NCBI RefSeq assembly: GCF_900103525.1 | Contig: NZ_FNHN01000002.1 | Coordinates: forward strand, 1 to 64,000 | Length of the DNA: 64,000 nt | From: Bacillus sp. OK048 | GTDB taxonomy: Bacteria; Bacillota; Bacilli; Bacillales; Cytobacillaceae | Reading direction: 5' to 3' | Shown: one piece after another, positions 57,592-64,000 of the stretch | Numbering within the stretch: position 1 is the first letter of the stretch | Layout of the letters: each line of letters opens with the position of its first letter | Notes under the pieces: generated by a model | What the model was told of the DNA's origin: nothing | The model's input: only the letters and a program-made list of their open reading frames with translations | Database searches by the model: none | Translations under genes and position numbers: made by a program

Positions 57592-59574
57592 TTAAGACAC
57601 CTCTTTGCGTACTCCTGTGTATCGTGGAGTAATATTTTGATATTTTCCATTCCAAACTGCAAATAGCGAACCTATGACAATCATGAAAGAGCCAATCCAT
57701 AGCCATGCAATCATTGGATTAACTTTTACAATAAAGGTTGCTTTGCCATCATTCTCCCAATCACTTAAAACAATATATAAATCTTCTTTTAAGGATGAGA
57801 TTAGACCAACTTCTGATGAAGGCTGATCCCAGTTGCCGTAAAAGACTTTTTCAGGCTGAATGCTTCCAATGCGTTTTCCATCCTTGAATACGGTCATTTC
57901 CGCATATACGATGTCATTAATACCTTCTCGTTTTTGATCAAGACGCTCGTAATTAATACGATAATCCTTGACTTCAATAGAATCTCCTAGATTCACAGTT
58001 TTCATTGTTTGCACATCATAGTTTTGTGAACCGATAATACCCATTGCAATAAATGCTATTCCAATATGGACGATATAACCGCCATAGCGACGACGGTTTT
58101 TAGTCATTAGTCGATAAAGTGAAAGATGAACTTTTTCCTTCGTCATTTTTCTTCGTGCTTTAACACCTCGGTAAAACTCAAGGAAATGTGTGATAAATAA
58201 TAGAACGATTACCCCAAAGCCAATTACTGCCCAGGCTTTTTGAATACCAAGAACGACCATTAATGCCATTGCAACAACCGCAAGGATTGCTGGAATTAAG
58301 AAGTTTTTCTTTAAATTCTTGAGTGATGACCTTTGCCATGCAAGTAATGGACAAACAGCCATAACAAACATCATCGACAATAGAATTGGTGCTTGAACCG
58401 TATTAAAGAACGGCATACCCACAGTAACCTTTGTACCTCGTACAGCTTCAGATACTAATGGGAAAACTGTTCCCCAGAATACACCAAACGCTGCTCCTAC
58501 TAGCAATAGGTTATTTAATAAGAAGCTGCTTTCTTTCGAAATGTATGAATTGAATTCTCCTGCACTACGTTTCAAGAGGTTGTAACGGCTCATTAACACA
58601 TATAAGGCACCAATTACTGCTACACCCATGAATATTAGAAAGTATAATCCAAGATTTGAATTAGCAAATGCGTGTACGGATGTCAGTACACCGCTACGTA
58701 CAAGGAATGTTCCGAATAACGTTAATGCATAAGACGTAATAATTAGGCTTATGTTCCAAATTTTCAACATGTTTTTTCGCTCTTGGATCATGACAGAGTG
58801 CAAGAACGCAGTTGCCGTTAACCAAGGCATAAAGGAGGCATTTTCAACTGGATCCCATGCCCAGTAACCGCCCCAACCTAGCTCCACATAAGCCCATTGA
58901 CCGCCGAATATATTTCCTAGACTTAAGAATAACCAAGCTATAATCGTCCAGCGTCTTGTCATTTTAATCCAGAAATCATCGACATTTTTCAATAATAGTG
59001 CAGCCATTGCAAACGCAAATGGAATAGCGAGTCCTACATAACCAAGGTAAAGGGTAACTGGGTGAATAATCATACCTGGGTTTTGCAGCATTGGGTTTAA
59101 ACCATGACCTTCAATCGGAACTTGATCCAAAAGAATGAACGGTTTAGCAACGAACCCAAGGATTAGGAAGAAGAATACGATATTTCCCAATAGAATGGCG
59201 GAAATATATGGAACCATTGGATTTCCTCTCATTTTTCTTGAGAAGGCAATCATTACGGTGTAAAGAACTAAGAAGAAAGTCCATAATAACAATGATCCTG
59301 AATTCCCAGCCCATAAGGCTGTAAGCTTATAAATAACTGGCAGTTCACTGCTTGTATAATCCGTAACATATTCATATTGAAATTGAGATGTAGCGAGTAA
59401 ATAGAATAAGGAGAGCATGGCCATCGTAGCACAAACTAGGATTCCCATTACTCCACCTTTACCACTGTTGATTAATTTTTGATTCTTCGTGCTAATCCCC
59501 AATGTGATGATCAGGAGTGAGTATATTGCAAGCGCTAAGCCTACATAGATGGTTGCATTAGCAAATAAGTACAT
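57592..59574 (-). CDS. ccmF: Cytochrome c-type biogenesis protein CcmF
   Basis: Core of the heme lyase that joins heme to apocytochrome outside the membrane. The 660-residue protein has about 15 membrane helices and the tryptophan-rich motif WGGYWAWDPVENASFMPWL. Conserved His residues lie in GMIIHPVTLYLGYVG, LHSVMIQERK and SVHAFANS, and a C-terminal outer domain follows. Start has AAGGTGAC. It lies between ccmE and ccmH. Confidence 0.97.
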   Translation of the reverse strand: MYLFANATIYVGLALAIYSLLIITLGISTKNQKLINSGKGGVMGILVCATMAMLSLFYLLATSQFQYEYVTDYTSSELPVIYKLTALWAGNSGSLLLWTFFLVLYTVMIAFSRKMRGNPMVPYISAILLGNIVFFFLILGFVAKPFILLDQVPIEGHGLNPMLQNPGMIIHPVTLYLGYVGLAIPFAFAMAALLLKNVDDFWIKMTRRWTIIAWLFLSLGNIFGGQWAYVELGWGGYWAWDPVENASFMPWLTATAFLHSVMIQERKNMLKIWNISLIITSYALTLFGTFLVRSGVLTSVHAFANSNLGLYFLIFMGVAVIGALYVLMSRYNLLKRSAGEFNSYISKESSFLLNNLLLVGAAFGVFWGTVFPLVSEAVRGTKVTVGMPFFNTVQAPILLSMMFVMAVCPLLAWQRSSLKNLKKNFLIPAILAVVAMALMVVLGIQKAWAVIGFGVIVLLFITHFLEFYRGVKARRKMTKEKVHLSLYRLMTKNRRRYGGYIVHIGIAFIAMGIIGSQNYDVQTMKTVNLGDSIEVKDYRINYERLDQKREGINDIVYAEMTVFKDGKRIGSIQPEKVFYGNWDQPSSEVGLISSLKEDLYIVLSDWENDGKATFIVKVNPMIAWLWIGSFMIVIGSLFAVWNGKYQNITPRYTGVRKEVS

Positions 59575-59589
59575 ATTGTCACCTTCTTA

Positions 59590-60063
59590 TTATTTTGCCG
59601 TGTCTGGTTCTGTTGGTGGCTGATCTAATAATTTTTTATGTGCCTCAGGATCATAGTTTTCAACATCTTCTCCTTCGTATTTCGAAGGGCATCTTGTTTT
59701 AACTGTTTCAGCGACAAACGTATCTTTTTTAGTAGGCGCTCCTTGGAGGATTACAATAACCCCTTCAGAGAAATTATCTGGCCTTGTTCCGTTATGGATA
59801 ACATGCATTAAATTACCATCGTTATCTTTGATATTGAATTTCAACTCAATTTTATCTGGGTTCCATTTAATAGATTCTTCGATTAATAGACCCTCTACTG
59901 TTACAAAATCATCTTTATGTTTTTCTTGGTTTGCTAAAAGCTCTTTCATTGTTAATTCAATACCGCTTGAACCTGGTGTTGCTGCCATAAGCAAGAAAAC
60001 TATTGCACCTGCGATTATGAAACCACCTAGCATTACAATCGTATTCTTTTTCAACCCATTCAC
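59590..60063 (-). CDS. ccmE: Heme chaperone CcmE, cysteine variant
   Basis: Carries heme from CcmABC to CcmF on the outer face. One N-terminal membrane anchor (about 8-27) is followed by an OB-fold (EGLLIEESIKWNPD, FNIKDNDGNLMHVIHNGTRPDNFSEGV). The heme-binding position that is His in E. coli (HxxxY) is Cys here: C125-P-S-K-Y129. The codons TGC...TAC were read directly. Cys-type CcmE is known from Desulfovibrio and archaea. 157 residues; begins 4 nt after the upstream gene. Confidence 0.93.
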   Translation of the reverse strand: MNGLKKNTIVMLGGFIIAGAIVFLLMAATPGSSGIELTMKELLANQEKHKDDFVTVEGLLIEESIKWNPDKIELKFNIKDNDGNLMHVIHNGTRPDNFSEGVIVILQGAPTKKDTFVAETVKTRCPSKYEGEDVENYDPEAHKKLLDQPPTEPDTAK

Positions 60064-60067
60064 CCCA

Positions 60068-61126
60068 TTAAATTAATTTTTTCATTTCCTCATCGTACGT
60101 TTCTTGGTCAATCTTTCCTGTTAATAGCTTTTTTCGTAATTCTTTTTTATCGTCAATGTTGATTGACTTGCTTTCCTTTTTAACTTGTTGCTTCTTAGGT
60201 GGGTTGTTTGCTGATTTAGAACTTGAAGTTTTAGGTGCAGATTGTGATTTACCTTTTAATCCCAAGTAAACAAACAAACCAGCAATGATGATTGCGATTC
60301 CAATAACGATGGCACCGCCAATACCTATTAATGGTATATCAGAGCCTGAACTGCCTGATCCACCAGAACCACCTTTAATTTGATCTGTTGCAGAAACACC
60401 CGTATGGTTTTCATCATTTGGCGGCTGTTTCTCATTGATAGCTTCTAAAGTTGATTTATATCCATCTTTTTGATATGAAAAAGAATATTTATAGTTTTCA
60501 CCAATTTTCACATCTTTGTATTGATAGTAGAATAGCTCTTCGCCATATTCACTTTTTGTGTTGTTTGGCGCTTTAGGCTCTAATGAGATCTCTTTTGCAT
60601 CCATAGGTGAGTAAAAGATGACATCAAATGTGCCAATTTCAGCTGGGTTACTATATTCAAAAGTAAAACTTCTATCATCTTTTACTTCTACTGTGCTGGT
60701 ATAATACTCAACTACAAACCTATACGATTCATCTTTCTTGATTGGTTTAGAAGGTTTCCAAGTGATAACTCCCTTATCCTTATCTACATCAAAAGGACGT
60801 TGTACTTCCGGCTTATTGTCTTCTGGAAATTCAGCAATTAAATATGCTTGGAAGCCATTATCATTTGCAGGTACTTCAATTTCAATTTTCCCATCGAAAT
60901 CCGCCCCACTTTTGTTTGTAAAAGTGCCGTATTGTCCGATAAGTAAGGACGGGGTATCTTTTGGCCAGTTTTCAGGATAATCAAACTCGGGCATTATTTG
61001 AATTTGCATATCGGTATAAGGAAACTTTTCTGGCTGAAATGCTGTTTCAGCACTTGCACTTGGAATGATAAAGCTAGCTAAAAATGACGTGATTACAAAT
61101 ATAGCCAAAAACTTTTTTTTAAGCAT
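60068..61126 (-). CDS. Unfamiliar membrane-anchored protein heading the ccm operon (352 aa)
   Basis: Not recognised. Signal peptide ending ASA (about 1-26), a beta-rich outer domain (27-235) with TFTNKSGADFDGKIEIEVPA and FVVEYYTSTVEV, a Gly/Ser-rich linker, one membrane helix (about 267-290), a Lys/Ser-rich tail, and a C-terminal SHOCT-like segment KKELRKKLLTGKIDQETYDEEM. First gene of the operon with GGAGGAT upstream. It shares its layout with the 331-residue protein, so both may be parts of one assembly; this is inference. Confidence 0.82.
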   Translation of the reverse strand: MLKKKFLAIFVITSFLASFIIPSASAETAFQPEKFPYTDMQIQIMPEFDYPENWPKDTPSLLIGQYGTFTNKSGADFDGKIEIEVPANDNGFQAYLIAEFPEDNKPEVQRPFDVDKDKGVITWKPSKPIKKDESYRFVVEYYTSTVEVKDDRSFTFEYSNPAEIGTFDVIFYSPMDAKEISLEPKAPNNTKSEYGEELFYYQYKDVKIGENYKYSFSYQKDGYKSTLEAINEKQPPNDENHTGVSATDQIKGGSGGSGSSGSDIPLIGIGGAIVIGIAIIIAGLFVYLGLKGKSQSAPKTSSSKSANNPPKKQQVKKESKSINIDDKKELRKKLLTGKIDQETYDEEMKKLI

Positions 61127-61480
61127 AATGATCCTCCTTGAGCTCCTATAAGAAACTATTTTTCACTATAGCCCTCTTTGAAATAAATATAATATTAATC
61201 ACCTATGTATAGTTGATTCACATTTGAACATTTTGTAAAAGGAGAAAAAACGTTACCTTTTCGTCAAAAAATGACCACAGAATGTTCACAATTACCTATC
61301 TTCCCAAAATATCCTCCTGTTTTTTTATATCCCAACTAGTACTATAAACCCTAACCTATATACCTAGTTGATTTGAAAATGAACGTTTTGTTAATTTCTT
61401 CACAAATAGACTATTTTGTAGTTATTTGCCGAAATAAACCATTTATCATCATCTTGAAACTAAAGACTATCTATGAGAAT
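61127..61480. other. Leader and promoter region of the ccm operon
   Basis: This AT-rich gap separates the cytochrome c terminator from the first ccm operon gene. I see no credible gene. Some TGTGAA/TTCACA half-sites of Fnr type occur (such as TGTTCACA near 61283) but none forms a full palindrome, and no promoter stands out strongly enough to place. Confidence 0.4.
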
Positions 61481-61486
61481 AAAAAA

Positions 61487-61516
61487 ACCTTGAATTCATT
61501 TATTGAATTCAAGGTT
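61487..61516 (-). terminator. Terminator containing the cytochrome c stop codon
   Basis: AACCTTGAATTCA (61487-61499) pairs with TGAATTCAAGGTT (61504-61516); on the minus strand a run of seven T follows. The TGA stop (61511-61509) is in the stem. Confidence 0.93.
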
Positions 61517-62192
61517 CAAGATAATCAATTCTACTATCGTCGTTTACTTTTACGGAACGAATATAACTGACAATATCTGTTATTTCGTCTTTTTCAAGCT
61601 GCCGTACACCTTCTTTACCTTTTAAAGATGGACCCATCGAAGTATTTTCACGGCCGTACGCAGCAGTAATCCAGATTTGTTGATCTGTTGTAAACTTCAG
61701 ATACTGTGGATTAGAAAGAGCTGGGCCCATTTTTAATTTTCCAACTCCGGCCTCACCATGGCAGTTTAGACATTTTTGATTGTATAGTTTCATTCCAGTT
61801 TCAGGATTCCCAGCTATTTCCTTCGGAACTTCAAATTCAATTTCTTGCTTTTGCCAATCCCTAATAAATGTGACAAGATTATTCAGATCCTTTTCTGACA
61901 ATCTTTCACTGTAAGCTGGCATACCCGTTCCTTCTCTGCCATGTTTAATACTGTTGTAAATATCCTTATCAGATACAATATTTAAATAGTTTTGGTTATT
62001 AATGGCTGTTCCTGCATTTGGCCCTTCACCTTTTCCAGTTTCACCATGACAAATCAAGCATTGTTTTTTATAGACTTTTTCTCCTGCAAAAATAGCTTCG
62101 GTATTCTTTTTATTAAAGATATCACTATTTATTAGACAAACAACAATTCCAAAAATAATAAGTATATAGAGGCCATATAATATTTTTTTCAT
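61509..62192 (-). CDS. Membrane-anchored diheme cytochrome c
   Basis: Electron carrier held by an N-terminal helix (about 4-21) with two class I cytochrome c domains. Heme sites are C45-L-I-C-H49 and a second CLNCH in the C-terminal half; likely Met ligands are in GTGMPAYSE and NTSMGPS. 227 residues from the ATG at 62192, which has AAGGGA upstream; a start 18 codons earlier overlaps the preceding gene. A likely substrate of the adjacent ccm system. Its redox partner is unknown. Confidence 0.9.
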   Translation of the reverse strand: MKKILYGLYILIIFGIVVCLINSDIFNKKNTEAIFAGEKVYKKQCLICHGETGKGEGPNAGTAINNQNYLNIVSDKDIYNSIKHGREGTGMPAYSERLSEKDLNNLVTFIRDWQKQEIEFEVPKEIAGNPETGMKLYNQKCLNCHGEAGVGKLKMGPALSNPQYLKFTTDQQIWITAAYGRENTSMGPSLKGKEGVRQLEKDEITDIVSYIRSVKVNDDSRIDYLEP

Positions 62193-62202
62193 AAGCTGTC
62201 CC

Positions 62203-62646
62203 TTATTTAGGTTCAGGAGTTGGTGTTGCCTCTCCATAATCTTCATATTTCTTATAAATTAAGTCACTGATTTTCTTAAGGCTTTTACCATCTTGATACA
62301 TTTCTACCGAATCCTGCGCGATGTCTATACAAACATCACATGTTACACCGTGATCGGACCACTCGGTAACCGCATTTTCATCTCCAAATTGCCCTACAAA
62401 GCAATCAAGATTACTTTTATGTCCAATCATTCCACAACTGCAAAAACAAGGAACACTAGCTAAAACCTCGGGATAGGTTGCTGCCATTGTATATGTCTCT
62501 TCAATTTTTTCAGAAGTGTTCAAAACATAATCAGGTAATGGACTATGTTTCTTATCAAGGGTTAATTTTTCTTTATTTGAGCTGCAACCTACTGCAATTA
62601 TGACTAGTAGGATACTGAAGAACATTAGTGTATAGACTTTTTTCAC
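62203..62646 (-). CDS. PCYCGC-motif lipoprotein
   Basis: Exported lipoprotein with a signal peptide ending in lipobox IAVGC. The mature part carries the motif VPCFCSCGMIGH, then CFVGQFG and VTCDVCIDIA, matching the PCYCGC family, whose function is poorly known. The cysteine pattern suggests metal (possibly copper) or redox chemistry. Start is GTG with AAGGGGTGAC. The cytochrome c follows 10 bp later, forming a two-gene unit. A TGCTAAAAT extended -10 lies at 62695-62687. Confidence 0.88.
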   Translation of the reverse strand: MKKVYTLMFFSILLVIIAVGCSSNKEKLTLDKKHSPLPDYVLNTSEKIEETYTMAATYPEVLASVPCFCSCGMIGHKSNLDCFVGQFGDENAVTEWSDHGVTCDVCIDIAQDSVEMYQDGKSLKKISDLIYKKYEDYGEATPTPEPK

Positions 62647-62686
62647 TTATCTGTCACCCCTTCGTTTGTGATGTAATTTCAGTTTA

Positions 62687-62695
62687 ATTTTAGCA
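62687..62695 (-). promoter_or_regulatory. Extended -10 before the PCYCGC-cytochrome unit
   Basis: On the minus strand TGCTAAAAT matches an extended -10 (TGnTAtAAT type). No good -35 stands at the usual distance. Confidence 0.4.
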
Positions 62696-62770
62696 AACTA
62701 AGTTCTGAACTGAACCAACTAATTATTACTATTTAGTGAAGTTTTAAAACTTTGAAGCCGAGAAAGAGTT

Positions 62771-62805
62771 AAAAAAATAGCCTTAGTCCAATTAAGGACT
62801 AAGGC
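62771..62805 (-). terminator. Terminator after efp
   Basis: AGCCTTAGTCC (62779-62789) pairs with GGACTAAGGCT (62795-62805) and ATTTTTTT follows on the minus strand. It separates efp from the cytochrome region. Confidence 0.95.
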
Positions 62806-62811
62806 TTAGTA

Positions 62812-63372
62812 TTATGCACGTGAGACGTATGAAGCTTCAGTTGTGTTAATGATCAATTTGTCACCTTGATTAATGAAGAATGGAACTTGAACGTGAAGTC
62901 CAGTTTCAAGGGTTGCTGATTTTGTACCACCTGATGATGTATCACCTTTTATTCCTGGCTCTGTTTCAGCAACTTCTAATACAACCGTGTTTGGCAGTTC
63001 AACACCAAGTGTTTCATGTCCGAACATCATGATATGAACTTCCATGTTTTCTTTTAAAAACTTTAGTTCATATTCAATATTGTTTTCTTGAAGCTCCACT
63101 TGTTCGTAAGATTCCATATCCATAAACACATGCTGATCACCACTAGCATATAGGTATTGCATTTTACGATTATCAATTTGTGCTTTTTCAACCTTCTCAC
63201 CAGCACGGAATGTTTTCTCTTGGATTGCTCCATTACGAAGGTTACGAAGCTTAGAACGTACAAATGCCGCGCCTTTTCCTGGTTTAACATGTTGGAAATC
63301 AAGAACGCGCCAAAGCCCGCCATCCACTTCAATGGTTAGACCGGTTTTAAAATCATTAACAGAAATACTCAT
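62812..63372 (-). CDS. efp: Elongation factor P
   Basis: Relieves ribosome stalling at polyproline. Three beta-barrel domains in 186 residues (normal is 185). The tip loop [15 protein letters not shown] places the modifiable Lys at K33 (K32 in B. subtilis). The C-terminal signature [21 protein letters not shown] is intact across two motifs. It follows yqhT by 20 bp, as in B. subtilis. Confidence 0.97.
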   Translation of the reverse strand: MSISVNDFKTGLTIEVDGGLWRVLDFQHVKPGKGAAFVRSKLRNLRNGAIQEKTFRAGEKVEKAQIDNRKMQYLYASGDQHVFMDMESYEQVELQENNIEYELKFLKENMEVHIMMFGHETLGVELPNTVVLEVAETEPGIKGDTSSGGTKSATLETGLHVQVPFFINQGDKLIINTTEASYVSRA

Positions 63373-63392
63373 GTTTTATCCTCCTATGTCGA

Positions 63393-64000
63393 TTACAAAA
63401 TAATAAGTTCTTTTGTTGAATGGGTAAGTGCATCATTATGGTCTTTGGTAATGAGAGTATCATCCTCAATCCGAACCCCGCCAAGTCCTGGTATGTAGAT
63501 ACCTGGTTCAACCGTAACAATCATGCCTGGTTCAAGAACCAAATCTGAACGGAAAGAAAGAGTTGGACCTTCATGTACTTCAAGGCCAATACCATGTCCA
63601 GTTGAATGTCCGAAATATTCTCCATAACCTTTTTCTGTTATGTAATCTCTTGTAAGTGCATCTGCCTTTTTACCTGTGATTCCTGGCTTTATTCCAGCCA
63701 TTCCCCTCAGTTGTGCTTCTAAAACGATATCGTAAATTTCCTTCAGCTTTGCCTCAGGTTCACCTACTGCTACTGTTCTAGTGATGTCAGATACATAACC
63801 GTCATAATAAGCACCAAAGTCCAAGGTTACAAAATCTCCTTTTTCAATCACCTTGTCACTAGCAACACCATGCGGGAGCGCAGAACGATGCCCAGAGGCA
63901 ACAATGATATCAAAGGAAGAAGAAGCTGCTCCTGCCTTTCTCATAAAGAACTCAAGTTCATTGGATACGTCAAGCTCCGTTTTTCCCGGACGAATAAAAT
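63393..64000 (-). CDS. yqhT: Xaa-Pro aminopeptidase family protein YqhT (5' end outside window)
   Basis: M24 metallopeptidase removing residues before proline in peptides. Only the C-terminal part is in the window, and the reading frame continues past 64000. Metal-binding residues are visible: TLDFGAYYDGYVSDITRT (two Asp), FGHSTGHGIGLEVHE (His), VTVEPGIYIPG and GGVRIEDD (Glu). It neighbours efp, as in B. subtilis. The ATG at 63944 is internal, not the start. Confidence 0.94.
   Translation of the reverse strand, partial: FIRPGKTELDVSNELEFFMRKAGAASSSFDIIVASGHRSALPHGVASDKVIEKGDFVTLDFGAYYDGYVSDITRTVAVGEPEAKLKEIYDIVLEAQLRGMAGIKPGITGKKADALTRDYITEKGYGEYFGHSTGHGIGLEVHEGPTLSFRSDLVLEPGMIVTVEPGIYIPGLGGVRIEDDTLITKDHNDALTHSTKELIIL

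Noticed and set aside
61127..61480. Fnr/ResD-type operator before the ccm operon
   Set aside because: Only half-sites are present; no full TGTGA-N6-TCACA palindrome could be found by eye.
61373..61570. 65-codon plus-strand frame
   Set aside because: It crosses the cytochrome c terminator and the end of that gene, has no ribosome site and has AT-rich random composition.

Overview
The window is a piece of a low-GC Gram-positive, endospore-forming chromosome from the family Bacillaceae. Spo0A, SpoIVB and a complete spoIIIAA-AH operon establish sporulation. The gene order from proI/rnz/zwf through bkd, spo0A, recN, dxs, nusB, accBC and spoIIIA to efp/yqhT is the B. subtilis yqj-yqi-yqh region read in reverse. 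Gene content (methylmalonyl-CoA mutase, System I cytochrome c maturation) suggests a Neobacillus-like species rather than B. subtilis itself; that placement is inference. No tRNA, rRNA, CRISPR array, prophage or transposase gene was seen, and almost every gene is on the minus strand.

Layout: 0.1-6.1 kb carries proline synthesis (proI), a membrane glycosyltransferase, RNase Z, glucose-6-phosphate dehydrogenase and DNA polymerase IV. 6.2-19.3 kb carries an M20 peptidase, an acyl-CoA carboxyltransferase, methylmalonyl-CoA epimerase, a 31-codon Prli42-like gene, an L,D-transpeptidase, YqjA, an arginine-type ABC transporter (artPQR), bacilliredoxin BrxB, MeaB and both methylmalonyl-CoA mutase subunits. 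19.7-29.9 kb is the branched-chain keto acid operon ptb-bcd-buk-lpdV-bkdAA-bkdAB-bkdB with its sigma-54 activator BkdR. Together these two blocks can take valine and isoleucine to propionyl-CoA and methylmalonyl-CoA and on to succinyl-CoA. 30-42.9 kb holds yqzF, a phosphodiesterase, yycC, spo0A, spoIVB, recN, ahrC, a TlyA-type methylase, dxs, ispA, xseB, xseA, folD and nusB. A NERD-nuclease-like gene and a 52-bp tandem repeat array (43.2-44.35 kb) interrupt the usual nusB-yqhY neighbourhood. 44.4-52 kb is yqhY, accC, accB and spoIIIAH-AA.

The most unusual part is 52.8-62.7 kb. Between spoIIIA and efp lies a full System I (Ccm) cytochrome c maturation operon: ccmE-ccmF-ccmH-ccmI-like-ccmA-ccmB-ccmC-ccmD-ccmG-like, plus two unfamiliar membrane-anchored proteins. 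A separate diheme cytochrome c and PCYCGC-type lipoprotein unit lies upstream. The model Bacillus route is System II (ResBC). Here CcmE has Cys in place of the heme-binding His (CPSKY), CcmH has a CTCGC site, and CcmC has a WAWEP motif. This looks like a divergent Firmicute version of System I and is the best candidate in the window for new biology.

Control elements that can be read directly include an exact sigma-54 promoter before ptb with a repeated 17-mer near it, a sigma-E promoter before spoIIIAA, a sigma-H promoter with 0A boxes before spo0A, and about a dozen intrinsic terminators, several of which include a stop codon in the hairpin. Two GC-rich intergenic elements with inverted ends (19.4 and 36.1 kb) resemble dispersed Bacillaceae repeats.
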